Source of the DNA: Senegalimassilia faecalis
Lineage (GTDB): Bacteria > Actinomycetota > Coriobacteriia > Coriobacteriales > Eggerthellaceae
Length of the DNA: 64,000 nucleotides
Assembly: GCF_004135645.1 (NCBI RefSeq)
Contig: NZ_SDPW01000001.1
Location: forward strand, 434,001 to 498,000
Reading direction: 5' to 3'
Position 1 is the first letter of the stretch; every line of letters starts with the position of its first letter. Below the pieces are notes generated by a model. It had not been told where the DNA came from, ran no database searches, and worked only from the letters and a program-made list of their open reading frames with translations. Both the position numbers and the translations under genes were made by a program. Shown here in pieces: positions 7,557-15,602 of the stretch.

Positions 7557-8499
7557 CCAGGTGGCCGCGGGATTCACCATCACGGGGCTCCTCGACGGCG
7601 CGTCCCGCACCCGCGGGCGCTACCCGGTGTCCGAGATCGCGGTGGCCGACATCGCCGACCACCCGGCGAACGCCGCGTACTCCATGGACCCGGCCGGCAT
7701 AGCCGAGCTCGCCGAGTCGATACGCCAGGACGGCCTCACCGACCTGCCGCTGGTGCGCAAGGTCGGAGACGGCTCGTGGCAGATGGTCTCCGGGCACCGC
7801 CGCAAGGCCGCCTACGCGCTGCTCGCCAAGGACGACCCCGCCTACGAGAGGATGCCCTGCCGCGTGATAGAGGGCATCGACGACGAGCGGGCGGTGACGC
7901 TGCTCCACGCCGCGAACTACTTCACCCGCGCGCTCACCGTGACCGAGCGCGCCGCCGCGACCGAGGCGCTCAGGGGCGACGCCGTGCGCCTGCGCTCCGA
8001 GGACCCGTCGCTTTCCGGCATGCGCGTCGACGACGTGAAGGCCGCCATCATCGAGCGGCAGACGGGCCGCAAGGTCTCCGGCAAGACCATCGCGCGCGAG
8101 GAGAGGCTTGCCCGCAGGATCGCCGAGGACCTCTCGCCCGAGTGGGCCGCCGAGGCCGACCGAGGCAACCTCAGCGCCGAGGCGGTGCGCTCGCTCGCGG
8201 GCATGCCGAAGGAGCGCCAGGCGGAGATGCACGCCGCGATGGAGCCCTGGCGGCGCACCAAGCGGGAGCTCTCCGACTACGTGAGGAGCGAGAGCAAAAC
8301 GCAGGCCGGCCCCGACGGGCGCATCGCGAAGGCCGCGAGGCTCGTGGCCGACTTCCTCGAGAGCCCGCCCGAGAGCCCGAGCGCTGCCGACCTCTCGCTG
8401 CTGCGGGAGATGGCGCTCATGACCGCGCCCTACGCGGAGGCGGGCGCAGGAGCCCGGAAGGTCCGAAGAAGGGCCTCGCATTCGAAATCCAGCAAGTAG
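7543..8499 (+). CDS. parB: ParB-like DNA-binding partition protein
   Basis: The GTG start at 7543 lies inside the end of parA. The 318-residue product has the ParB N-terminal domain (ELAESIRQDGLTDLPLV, then the nucleotide-binding SGHRRKAAYALL) and a helix-turn-helix region (KVSGKTIAREERLARRIAEDL). ParB-type proteins are CTPases that load at parS sites near the operon; the palindromes at 6643-6721 are the obvious candidate sites. The C-terminus is basic. An IS21 element begins 42 bases after its stop. Confidence 0.88.
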   Translation: MSSPSQVAAGFTITGLLDGASRTRGRYPVSEIAVADIADHPANAAYSMDPAGIAELAESIRQDGLTDLPLVRKVGDGSWQMVSGHRRKAAYALLAKDDPAYERMPCRVIEGIDDERAVTLLHAANYFTRALTVTERAAATEALRGDAVRLRSEDPSLSGMRVDDVKAAIIERQTGRKVSGKTIAREERLARRIAEDLSPEWAAEADRGNLSAEAVRSLAGMPKERQAEMHAAMEPWRRTKRELSDYVRSESKTQAGPDGRIAKAARLVADFLESPPESPSAADLSLLREMALMTAPYAEAGAGARKVRRRASHSKSSK

Positions 8500-8500
8500 C

Positions 8501-8534
8501 CTATGGCGTCCGACATCGCGTCGGGCGTCCATAG
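8501..8534 (+). terminator. Imperfect hairpin after parB
   Basis: CTATGGCGTCCGAC and GTCGGGCGTCCATAG pair with one bulge and one mismatch immediately after the parB stop. There is no T run within the preserved sequence; the IS insertion begins a few bases later and may have displaced it. Confidence 0.45.
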
Positions 8535-8536
8535 CA

Positions 8537-8541
8537 CTTGG
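8537..8541 (+). repeat. IS21 target duplication, left copy (CTTGG)
   Basis: CTTGG flanks the element on the left and recurs directly after its right end (10832-10836). Five bases is within the usual IS21 range. Confidence 0.8.
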
Positions 8542-8646
8542 TGTTAGCGTCAATATATTTTTCACCATTTTCACCAACGTATTTTCGCCAATCGCGCCAA
8601 CGCGGATGCGCCGGATTCGCCAACGCTGATGCGCCGCTTCCGGCGT

Positions 8647-9435
8647 CTAGGCGCCCTCCTCCTTCCCGTCCTCACCGCCGATGGATACGTCCTTCAGGCG
8701 ATATGACCGTCCCGTTATCTTGATCATCGCGCAATGGTGGCAAAGCCTGTCGGCCACCGCCGAGGCCGTGACGTTGCTGCCGAACACGTCGCCCCACCTG
8801 CCCACCGGCACGTTGGTCGTGACGATGGTCGACCGCTTGAGCGCGTAGCGCCTGTTGACCAGCTGGAACAGCAGGTCGGCGCCCTCCTTGCCGATGTCGA
8901 GGTAGCCGAGCTCGTCTATTATCAGCAGGCTGCAGTGCTCGTAGAACCGCATCCTGCGCGCCAGCGCCTCCTTCGCCGAGGCGTGCTTGAGGTCCTCGAC
9001 CAGCCTCGAGCAGTCGGCGAAGTACACCTGCTTGCGGGCCATCACCGCCTCGTGGCCTATGGCTATCGACAGGTGGGTCTTGCCGACGCCCGGGCTGCCG
9101 ACGAGCACGACGTTGTCGCCGCGGTCGATGAACTCGAGCGTGGCCAGCTGCTCGACCAGCCCGCGCGGCACGCTCGGCTGGAAGCCCCAGTCGAAGTCGG
9201 CCAGCGTCTTTATGTAGGGGAAGTTGGCCATCCTCGTGCGGCGCTCGTCGTCGGCGCGCCGCTTGAGGGCTATCTGGGCGTCGGTGAGCTCGAGCATGGC
9301 GTCGACCAGGCTCTTCCTCCCGTCGGCGACGAGCCTGACGTACTCGGGCACCGACGACGCCATGCCCTCGAGCCCCAGCTCCTCGAGGTTGGCCGCCAGG
9401 CGGTTGAGGGGGCTGGCCTGCACGGCGGCGCTCAC
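8647..9435 (-). CDS. istB: IS21 transposition helper ATPase
   Basis: A GTG start at 9433-9435 overlaps the istA stop (GTGA), the usual IS21 arrangement. The 262-residue AAA+ protein has Walker A GSPGVGKTHL, Walker B LLIIDELGYLDIGKEGADLL and the IstB family end region (AVADRLCHHCAMIKITGRSYR). It is related to DnaC and regulates IstA target choice and strand transfer. The long open frame running on to 10779 is an artefact of the opposite codon phase in istA. Confidence 0.93.
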   Translation of the reverse strand: MSAAVQASPLNRLAANLEELGLEGMASSVPEYVRLVADGRKSLVDAMLELTDAQIALKRRADDERRTRMANFPYIKTLADFDWGFQPSVPRGLVEQLATLEFIDRGDNVVLVGSPGVGKTHLSIAIGHEAVMARKQVYFADCSRLVEDLKHASAKEALARRMRFYEHCSLLIIDELGYLDIGKEGADLLFQLVNRRYALKRSTIVTTNVPVGRWGDVFGSNVTASAVADRLCHHCAMIKITGRSYRLKDVSIGGEDGKEEGA

Positions 9436-10670
9436 AGCGAGCCCCCTATCGAGTCGAGCAGGCCGAGGTTGGCCGCGGCGGCCGCCTCGATGTCGCCGGC
9501 GGCGTCGCCGAACCACCGCTTGCCGGCCATGGCCTCGGCGTAGTGCGCCGGGTCGTAGGCCGGCCCGCCCGCCACGTGCGTCGCCACCAGCTCGCCGCCG
9601 ACGTAGCAGTCCATCGCGCCGCCGGGCATGCAGACGATGCGGGCGGGCCTGCCGATGCAGCGCCTGGGCACCGACATGGGCTCGCCGTGCGCGCTCACCA
9701 GCATCGTGGCCGGCACCCTGGCCACGCGCACCACGTCGCCCATCGCCTCCTCGAGGGCGCGCAGGTTGCCGACGGGCAGCAGCGCGTCCTTCTCCTCCAT
9801 GAACAGCGCGGAGGGCGGCAGCCCCGTGGTCTCGTTGGGCTCGGAGTTGCTGGCGTCCTCGATCCGCGCGACGATCTCGTCGATATCGTCCCAGCCGTCG
9901 AAGTCGCCCTGGTAGGCCATGAGCCGCGACAGGAAGCGGTTCGACGACTCGACCTTGCCCTTCGTCTGGGGGCTGCGCGGGCGGCACAGCTTCAGCTCGA
10001 AGCCGGCGGCCTTGGCGAACTCGTATGCGCGCTGGACCTTGAGGCGCCTGCCGCCCTTGATCGTCACCAGGGCGGACATGTTGTCCGTGACCCACTCGCG
10101 CGGCACGCCGCCGAGCCTCGCGATCGTGGCGTACATGCACCTGACCAGGTCGTCGGTCGTCCTGGTCCTCGACCGGATGAATATGTGCCTGCGGGAATGG
10201 CCCAGCGTCGCCGCGAACACGTTGAACTCGAACAGCTCGCCGTCGCGGTTTGCCATCTTGACGGACTCCTTCCAGTCGAACTGCAGCTGCAGTCCGGGCG
10301 GCGTCTCGAAGCGCGGGTGCGGCTCCGGGCCCCCGGAGGCCCCGACGGCGATGCCGTTCTTGCGCATGAACTGGGTGAAGGCGTTGTAGCCGGCCAGGTC
10401 CTCGCCGGGATACCTGTGCAGCAGCCACTCGTGGATGCCCTTCTTGGTGACTCCCGGCAGTTGCGCCTTGGCTGCCACCTCCTCGATGTGCGCGTCGAAC
10501 GAGCCCGCCCTGTCGCCGCGCCCGTCGTGGGGCCGCCCGCCCTCGGCCCTCCAGTACGACGCCACGGTGTGCCTGTCCTTGCCGTAGCGCTTCGCTATGT
10601 CGCTGAAGTTGGGCTTTATGCCCGCTTCCCTGTACATGTCCAACTCTCCGATCAGGTTCTTCTCCGCCAC
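9432..10670 (-). CDS. istA: IS21 DDE transposase
   Basis: A 412-residue transposase. The N-terminal helix-turn-helix is FSDIAKRYGKDRHTVASYW. Likely DDE residues are Asp in LQLQFDWKES, Asp in EWVTDNMSAL and Glu in SPQTKGKVESSNRF. The C-terminal beta-barrel follows. The length is in the usual IS21 range, so the gene looks intact. Confidence 0.93.
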   Translation of the reverse strand: MAEKNLIGELDMYREAGIKPNFSDIAKRYGKDRHTVASYWRAEGGRPHDGRGDRAGSFDAHIEEVAAKAQLPGVTKKGIHEWLLHRYPGEDLAGYNAFTQFMRKNGIAVGASGGPEPHPRFETPPGLQLQFDWKESVKMANRDGELFEFNVFAATLGHSRRHIFIRSRTRTTDDLVRCMYATIARLGGVPREWVTDNMSALVTIKGGRRLKVQRAYEFAKAAGFELKLCRPRSPQTKGKVESSNRFLSRLMAYQGDFDGWDDIDEIVARIEDASNSEPNETTGLPPSALFMEEKDALLPVGNLRALEEAMGDVVRVARVPATMLVSAHGEPMSVPRRCIGRPARIVCMPGGAMDCYVGGELVATHVAGGPAYDPAHYAEAMAGKRWFGDAAGDIEAAAAANLGLLDSIGGSL

Positions 10671-10831
10671 GGCCCGCTCCTCCCGAAAGCATCGTTCGCT
10701 CGTCGATCGAAGCGTAAGTCCCGGCGTTGGTGGAAATGGTGAAAATGCGTTGGCGCAAATGGCGGGATTGCGTTGGCATGATTGGTTATTGAGCGTTGGT
10801 CAAAATGGTTGTTTTTACAGTAGCGCTAACA

Positions 10832-10836
10832 CTTGG
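10832..10836 (+). repeat. IS21 target duplication, right copy (CTTGG)
   Basis: Direct copy of 8537-8541, adjoining the CGCTAACA terminus. Confidence 0.8.
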
Positions 10837-11004
10837 GGACCGGGCGGCCTCGGACCCGTCATGCCGCGGGCCGTTGGGGAGCCCGCTTACGCGAGGCCCG
10901 GTCCCAGAGGCGGCGCCCGAGCCGGGCCGCCGCCTGCGGGGGATCCCCCGCGCCCCTAGAGAGACGCGCCCGCCGCGCGGCGGGCCCGAGGAAAGGAATC
11001 CGCC
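10837..11004. other. Non-coding segment before mobC, candidate oriT
   Basis: This 168-bp GC-rich segment lies directly upstream of the relaxosome genes, the usual position of oriT for MobC/MobA systems. It contains inverted repeats such as GCCCGG/CCGGGC, and, read on the minus strand, CGTAAGCGGGCTCC, which only loosely resembles known MOBP nick regions. The mobC ribosome binding site GAGGAAAGGA is at its right end. No nick site can be assigned from sequence alone. Confidence 0.35.
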
Positions 11005-11451
11005 ATGGAAGAGGAAGCCGGCGTCGCCAAAGGCAAGGAGCGCCGCGTCACGTTCCGCATGGAGGGAGGCGACTACGACGCGCTCTGCGAGCGGTGCGAG
11101 CGCGCCGGCCTCAGCAAGTCGGAGTACCTGCGTTACCTCGTGCGCATACCGTTGTCGACGGAGGCCAACGCGGGAGACGAGCACCGCATACTCGTGGACC
11201 GCAGGGCCCTGTGGGCGATGTCGCGCGAGCTCACGAAGTGGGGCTACCACTACAACCAGGCCGTGCACGCGATGAACCTCATCATCTTCCACGCCCGCCA
11301 TGGGCGCGTCGACCGCGACCTCGTGGCGGAGAGCGTCCCTACGATCGAGCGCGAGCTCGCCGACGTGAACGCCGCGGCCCGCGAGATGGCGGCCGAGCTC
11401 GGGCGCATCGGAGCCGACTCGCTCGTGGAGGGGTCGCCATGCCGATCCTGA
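11005..11451 (+). CDS. mobC: MobC-like relaxosome accessory protein
   Basis: A 148-residue protein with a ribbon-helix-helix-like N-terminus (RRVTFRMEGGDYDALCERCE, then SKSEYLRYLVR) and the MobC-type LTKWGYHYNQAVHAMNLIIF segment. MobC proteins bind oriT and open the DNA for the relaxase. A strong site (GGAAAGGA) precedes the ATG. Its 3' end overlaps the relaxase start by 13 bases, so the two are co-translated. Confidence 0.88.
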   Translation: MEEEAGVAKGKERRVTFRMEGGDYDALCERCERAGLSKSEYLRYLVRIPLSTEANAGDEHRILVDRRALWAMSRELTKWGYHYNQAVHAMNLIIFHARHGRVDRDLVAESVPTIERELADVNAAAREMAAELGRIGADSLVEGSPCRS

Positions 11452-12710
11452 AGCCGATAAGCGGCCACGGCGCGACCGGAGGCATCCGCCGCTACCTCGA
11501 GAAGGGAGGCCGCGCCCTCGCGCGCGACCTGTTCAACCTGAGCTACGACGAGCGCGACGCCGGCGCGCTGGGAGACGAGGCCAAGGAGGCCTGCGCCTGG
11601 GACGCCGAGATGGACGCCACTCGCGCCGCCTTCGGCACGGACGCACCCTGGAGGGGAAAGCCCGCGCGCACGTTCAAGCACTTCGTGCTCTCGCCGGACC
11701 CCGGCGACGACATCGACCTGGCTGCGCTGCGCGAGCTCGCGTGCTCGTGGGCGCTCAAGCACTTCGGCGACCACGAGATCGCCATCGTCTACCACGACGA
11801 CAACGCCCGCGGCATACCCCACGCGCACATCGTAGTGAACAACGCGAACCTCCGCACGGGCTACCGCATGCAGACCCAGCACCCCGAGGACCTCAACCGA
11901 GACCTTCAGGACATGGCCCGCGAGCGCGGGCTGTCGGGCCTCTCCAACGACCGGGCGCCAGAATCGCCGTCGAAGGCGCGAGGGCGCGCCGGCGCGGGCG
12001 GGCCCAGGAGTCGCAGGAGCGTCTACCTGGGCCGTGCCGAGAAGGAGATCATGCGCTCTGGCGGCTACTCGTGGGTCGGCGACATCCGCGCCCGCGTCGC
12101 GCTCGCCAAGACCACGGCGCGCGACGAGGCGGAGTTCCTCGGCATCCTCGACGCCCTGGGCGTGCACGTCGCCGACAACTCGGCCAAGGCGAGGCGGGAC
12201 GACTGGGTGTTCAGCCTGGCAGAGGAGCCGTCCAAGAAGGTCAGCGGCGAGCGCCTGGGGTTCGTCTACGGCAAGGAGATGCTCCGCCGGCGGTTCGAGC
12301 GCGAAGGCGCCTACCGCCCCACGGACGCGAGCACCGCGCGCATCCGCGAGGCCGCCGAGCGGGCCCTCGAGCTCAACGACCTCTCGGAGCTGAGCAGGCT
12401 CTCCTCGGCGCTCGAGACCTGCGCGAAGTTCGACGTCGAGTCGATCGAGGAGTTCGGTCTCAGGATGGCGACGCTCGAGCGCCGCGGCCAGGCGGGCGGC
12501 GAGGGGTACCGCCGCCTCGAGGCTGCGCGAGCCTACATAGCGGAGAACGGCCTCATGCCCCTCAAGACCCGCTACGGGAACGGCGACAAGCGCGGCGAAG
12601 CCGGCGACAACCAGCGCGGCAGCCGGCATGAGGACGAGCAGCAGCGCATCCTCGCCGCCGAGCGGCAGCGGGCCCAGCAGGACCAGCGCAGGGAGAGGGG
12701 CCGGAGATGA
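11439..12710 (+). CDS. mobA: MobA/VirD2-family conjugative relaxase
   Basis: The ATG at 11439 overlaps mobC. The 423-residue product begins MPILKPISGHGATGGIRRYL, which includes the likely nicking Tyr. Motif III with the metal-binding histidines is GIPHAHIVVNNANL near residue 125. The relaxase domain occupies about the first 200 residues; the remainder is helical and charged, ending in a Gln/Arg-rich tail. It should nick oriT, remain bound to the 5' end and be carried through VirD4 (29752-31569). The long frame starting at 10833 is a shadow of mobC. Confidence 0.92.
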   Translation: MPILKPISGHGATGGIRRYLEKGGRALARDLFNLSYDERDAGALGDEAKEACAWDAEMDATRAAFGTDAPWRGKPARTFKHFVLSPDPGDDIDLAALRELACSWALKHFGDHEIAIVYHDDNARGIPHAHIVVNNANLRTGYRMQTQHPEDLNRDLQDMARERGLSGLSNDRAPESPSKARGRAGAGGPRSRRSVYLGRAEKEIMRSGGYSWVGDIRARVALAKTTARDEAEFLGILDALGVHVADNSAKARRDDWVFSLAEEPSKKVSGERLGFVYGKEMLRRRFEREGAYRPTDASTARIREAAERALELNDLSELSRLSSALETCAKFDVESIEEFGLRMATLERRGQAGGEGYRRLEAARAYIAENGLMPLKTRYGNGDKRGEAGDNQRGSRHEDEQQRILAAERQRAQQDQRRERGRR

Positions 12711-13261
12711 TGGTGAGGATAGAGTACGAGGGCGGCAGGACGACGCTGTTCGACACGCTCTCGTTCACGGAGGGGTCGCCGTTCTCCGGCGCGAACATGC
12801 TCACGGAGTTCGAGCTCGAGATGCGTGAGGTGCCCGAGAAGGGGCTTTGGCTCACGGCGAACTGGCACCAGGTGCGCGACGACTGGCGCGCCGACGCGCC
12901 CGCGGACGGCATCCCGGCCGCACGCAGGTCCCGCGGATGGCGCTTCATGCTTGCCTCGGAGGCCGAGCTCGGGCGAGCCCGGCGCGTCCTGCTCGACGGC
13001 GACGAGGCGTTCGCCCGGGTGCGGGGATACCTGTGCGACGCGGCCGCGATCGGCGCCTGCTACCGCGAGCACGTGGGTCCTCCCTCAAAACCGCTGAAGT
13101 CGCAGATAAAGGAGCTGCAGCGCGCGCTGGGGAGGGCGGAGGTCCCGGGCGTGCCCGACGAGCTGGCGAGGCTGCTCGCGCAAGAGAAGGAAGAGGGCGC
13201 CGAGGATGGTGCCCGCAAGGTCAAGGAAGATTGGGGTGACGTCGATGAAGAGGCTTGGTAG
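12707..13261 (+). CDS. Conserved-looking ICE protein of unknown function
   Basis: An ATGA overlap with the relaxase stop shows translational coupling. The 184-residue acidic protein starts MMVRIEYEGGRTTLFDTLSF and has no motif I can assign. A C-terminal helix (LKSQIKELQRALGRAEVPG) and charged tail follow a mixed alpha/beta region. Its position suggests an accessory role in DNA processing or element regulation, which is inference only. Confidence 0.7.
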   Translation: MMVRIEYEGGRTTLFDTLSFTEGSPFSGANMLTEFELEMREVPEKGLWLTANWHQVRDDWRADAPADGIPAARRSRGWRFMLASEAELGRARRVLLDGDEAFARVRGYLCDAAAIGACYREHVGPPSKPLKSQIKELQRALGRAEVPGVPDELARLLAQEKEEGAEDGARKVKEDWGDVDEEAW

Positions 13262-13340
13262 GTTCCTCAAGGCGGCGCTTAAGGTCACGCTGGGCTTTTT
13301 CGTCTGGCTGTTCCGCGCCGTGTTCAAGTGGGTGATGTAG
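13245..13340 (+). CDS. 31-residue predicted membrane peptide
   Basis: ATG at 13245 lies inside the end of the previous gene, with GGGGTGA 5 bases upstream. The product is MKRLGRFLKAALKVTLGFFV followed by WLFRAVFKWVM, a positively charged N-terminus leading into one hydrophobic helix. The intrinsic terminator follows four bases after the stop, so it is the last gene of the mob operon. The function is unknown; a peptide of the same length closes the transfer operon at 19033-19128. Confidence 0.6.
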   Translation: MKRLGRFLKAALKVTLGFFVWLFRAVFKWVM

Positions 13341-13343
13341 TAA

Positions 13344-13368
13344 GAGGCGGGCAATTGCCCGCCTCTTT
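13344..13368 (+). terminator. Terminator of the mob operon
   Basis: GAGGCGGGCAA and TTGCCCGCCTC form a perfect stem, followed by TTTGTCTTT. Confidence 0.85.
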
Positions 13369-13375
13369 GTCTTTC

Positions 13376-13843
13376 CTAATCTGTCTGATCGTCGATGAGC
13401 CAGCAGTCGGTCCCATCAGTGAGCAGCGTCCTGGCTGACCGGGATACCGCCGCGATGCGTTGGATTTTGCCTTTTCGATCTTCGGCCTCGGACCTCAGCT
13501 TCGACTCTCCGGAGCGTAGGCTCGCGCGCATCTCAACCTTAGCTTCGAGGAGTTGCTCTTTTGCAGCGGCTCTGGGGGTCTGAGAGACCAGCCTCTTGAG
13601 GGCGTTTCCCTGGGCTCCGCGAGGAAGCGCGATGGGCGTCCCTTTCATGCCCCCGATCTTCATCTCCATGAGCGCTGCGAGGACCTGCCTCTTTTTCAGA
13701 AAGCCCTGAGATTTGTCCAGGATCCGCTGTTCTTCGATGAGGGCGCTGCGGTCGTCCATGCTGCCGTCGTAGTACATGCGCGTCATGGCGAGCGCCGACA
13801 GGGCCTGGAGGCACCCCCCCCCTTCGAGGCCTTTTGTCTCCAT
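13376..13843 (-). CDS. Unknown protein downstream of the msr(D)-like gene, with a G9 tract near its start
   Basis: The 155-residue product from ATG 13843 begins METKGLEGGGCLQALSALAM, where EGGG is encoded by a run of nine G. The rest is helical and charged (LEAKVEMRASLRSGESKLRS, then CWLIDDQTD). I recognise no family. A second ATG at 13865, six bases after the msr(D)-like stop, opens a different frame that would join this one if the G tract changed length. The gene may therefore be phase-variable, or the annotated start may be wrong. It is the third gene of the mef/msr transcription unit. Confidence 0.5.
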   Translation of the reverse strand: METKGLEGGGCLQALSALAMTRMYYDGSMDDRSALIEEQRILDKSQGFLKKRQVLAALMEMKIGGMKGTPIALPRGAQGNALKRLVSQTPRAAAKEQLLEAKVEMRASLRSGESKLRSEAEDRKGKIQRIAAVSRSARTLLTDGTDCWLIDDQTD

Positions 13844-13871
13844 TCTGGGAATATATCCTGCTCATTTAGGG

Positions 13872-15341
13872 TTATTCGCGCTGAAAGATTTTGACTAGCT
13901 TGGTGTCCTTTATTTCGTAAATAATGTCTGCGACGTTCTCGACCAGCCTCTTATCGTGGGAGACGAACACTATCGTTCCGGCATAGGCGCTCATCATCTG
14001 CTCGAGGGCTTCGGCGCTCTTGATGTCCAGGTAATTTCCAGGCTCGTCCATGAGCAAGATGTTGTATCTGCCCAGCAGCATCTTCGCGAGCAGCAGCTTG
14101 ATGACTTCGCCTCCCGAGAGAACGCCAACGTCCTTTGCCAGGTCACGCGGTCCGATTCCCATAGAGGCGAGGACGCTTCGGATTTCGGTCATGCTGTACT
14201 CGCAACCATCCTGCATGAACGAGATCGCAGACTGACGGGCGTCGAACTTGTAGCCTGTTTGCTCGAAGTAACCGATCTCTGCCTTGGGAGAGATGTTGAT
14301 ACCGTCGGCGCGTCGAGCGATTGCCTTCAGCAAGCTGGTCTTTCCTGTACCGTTGCCACCGGTGATGGCCACTTTGGCACCGAGCGGTATCTCGAATTTC
14401 GCGTGGTCATAGAGCATGCAGTTGCCGAAGCTCAAGCTGAAATCGTCTGCCGAGATGGGAAATTTACTATGCAGTTCCAGGGCCTTGCTTTGGCGGAACC
14501 GCACGGTGCGAATGCTGTCGGGGGCCTCAATCCCTTCGAGCGCTTCGAGGCGCTTCTCCATGTCCTTAGCCGCCTGGTACATCCTCTTCTGTTTGGTGCC
14601 GGTTGCTTTCTGATGCCCCAATCGACCTGCATACTCGTTGCTTTTCTTTGCGCCCTTCTGCTTGGCGTCGACCTGCCGTGCTTTTTTCCGTTGTTTTTCG
14701 ATGGCGGCTTCAAGGCGCTCGCGCTCGCGCATCGCCTCTTCGTATCGAGCCGCCTGAACTTTGCGCTCTTCTTCTTTCTGTCGCAGATAGTCGGTGTAGT
14801 CACCCCAGAATTCGGAAATACCGCCGTCTTTGAGCTCCCAGATCTTGTCCACTACCTGATCGAGAAAATAACGGTCATGGCTCACAATGAGAAGGGCTCC
14901 ATCAAATGCCTTGAGTTGTCCGACGAGAAGGCTGATGCCGTCTTGGTCGAGGTGGCTCGTAGGCTCATCAGCAAAGATCGCGCTTGCATGCTGGGAGAGC
15001 GCAGAGGCAATCTTGGCGCGTGTTTCCTCTCCGCCGCTCATCGTCTCTTGCGCCACTCCGGCGACGTTGAGACGGGAGAGCATCTCACCACTGTCCTGAG
15101 CCGCATCAAGGTCGAGTTCATCGAGTTGGCCGATGAGGGCAATGCTGCCGAAGCGCCTGACGTCGGCGTCCGCAATGGTAAGATTGCCGCTCAGAATTTT
15201 AAGCAGGCTGGTTTTGCCTGCGCCATTGTCTCCCACCAAGCCGATGCGATCGTAGGAGTAGATTTCCAACTCTTCGATATCCAGGATATCGCGGCCGGCA
15301 TATTCCAAAAAGATGTCTTTAGCTTTGACTATGAGTTCCAT
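13872..15341 (-). CDS. ABC-F ribosomal protection protein, Msr(D)-like
   Basis: A 489-residue ABC-F ATPase with no membrane segments. Two nucleotide-binding domains are visible: Walker [13 protein letters not shown] and [12 protein letters not shown], signatures [13 protein letters not shown] and [13 protein letters not shown], and Walker [13 protein letters not shown] and [12 protein letters not shown]. They are joined by a charged linker ([20 protein letters not shown]). It aligns by eye along its length with Msr(D), which expels macrolides from the ribosome, and the length (487-489) agrees. The gene lies 261 bases downstream of a mef-like gene, the same order as mef(A)-msr(D). The second Walker B has GN where Msr(D) has SN. 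I place it as a divergent msr(D) homologue; the exact drug spectrum is unknown. Confidence 0.85.
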   Translation of the reverse strand: MELIVKAKDIFLEYAGRDILDIEELEIYSYDRIGLVGDNGAGKTSLLKILSGNLTIADADVRRFGSIALIGQLDELDLDAAQDSGEMLSRLNVAGVAQETMSGGEETRAKIASALSQHASAIFADEPTSHLDQDGISLLVGQLKAFDGALLIVSHDRYFLDQVVDKIWELKDGGISEFWGDYTDYLRQKEEERKVQAARYEEAMRERERLEAAIEKQRKKARQVDAKQKGAKKSNEYAGRLGHQKATGTKQKRMYQAAKDMEKRLEALEGIEAPDSIRTVRFRQSKALELHSKFPISADDFSLSFGNCMLYDHAKFEIPLGAKVAITGGNGTGKTSLLKAIARRADGINISPKAEIGYFEQTGYKFDARQSAISFMQDGCEYSMTEIRSVLASMGIGPRDLAKDVGVLSGGEVIKLLLAKMLLGRYNILLMDEPGNYLDIKSAEALEQMMSAYAGTIVFVSHDKRLVENVADIIYEIKDTKLVKIFQRE

Positions 15342-15602
15342 AGGTTGAACCGCCTTTTGTGTATTAGCCTTTTACTGGAAGCGCAGCCATGCCAAAAAAG
15401 ATTGCTCACGTCGATTTTTCGCCTTTGCCCAATTGCCGGCGCGAGCGTTTTGACCTTGCGCAAGCCGGCAAATCCGAAAATGATAGTTGGCGACGAATAA
15501 GGAGCGCGATGTGGGATGTCGGTGCAATACCTCGTCGTCGCAAGGGCTTGAAGGCTGACGCGTGAACCGATGGCTGCTGCCTCTTTTTTTCGAATACTTG
15601 GG
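15342..15602 (-). other. mef-msr intergenic spacer
   Basis: 261 bases without a supported gene. It contains an imperfect hairpin (GCCGGC arms at about 15433 and 15469) and ends in an AAAGGCGG ribosome binding site for the msr(D)-like gene. In mef(A)-msr(D) operons this gap contains a leader peptide; I could not identify one here with confidence. Confidence 0.4.

Larger units (their letters stand above)
8542..10831 (-). mobile_element. Complete IS21-family insertion sequence
   Basis: A 2290-bp element bounded by TGTTAGCG at the left and CGCTAACA at the right. Further similarity extends inward (CCATTTTCACCAACG at the left against its near-complement at the right), as expected of the multiple inner repeats of IS21. 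It encodes istA and istB on the minus strand with overlapping stop and start. The 5-bp target duplication is intact, so insertion is recent relative to sequence decay. It separates parAB from mobC/mobA. Confidence 0.92.

Noticed and set aside
8647-10779. A single 710-residue protein spanning istB and upstream
   Set aside because: The N-terminal two thirds is an out-of-frame reading of istA; istB starts at GTG 9435 overlapping the istA stop, as in other IS21 elements.
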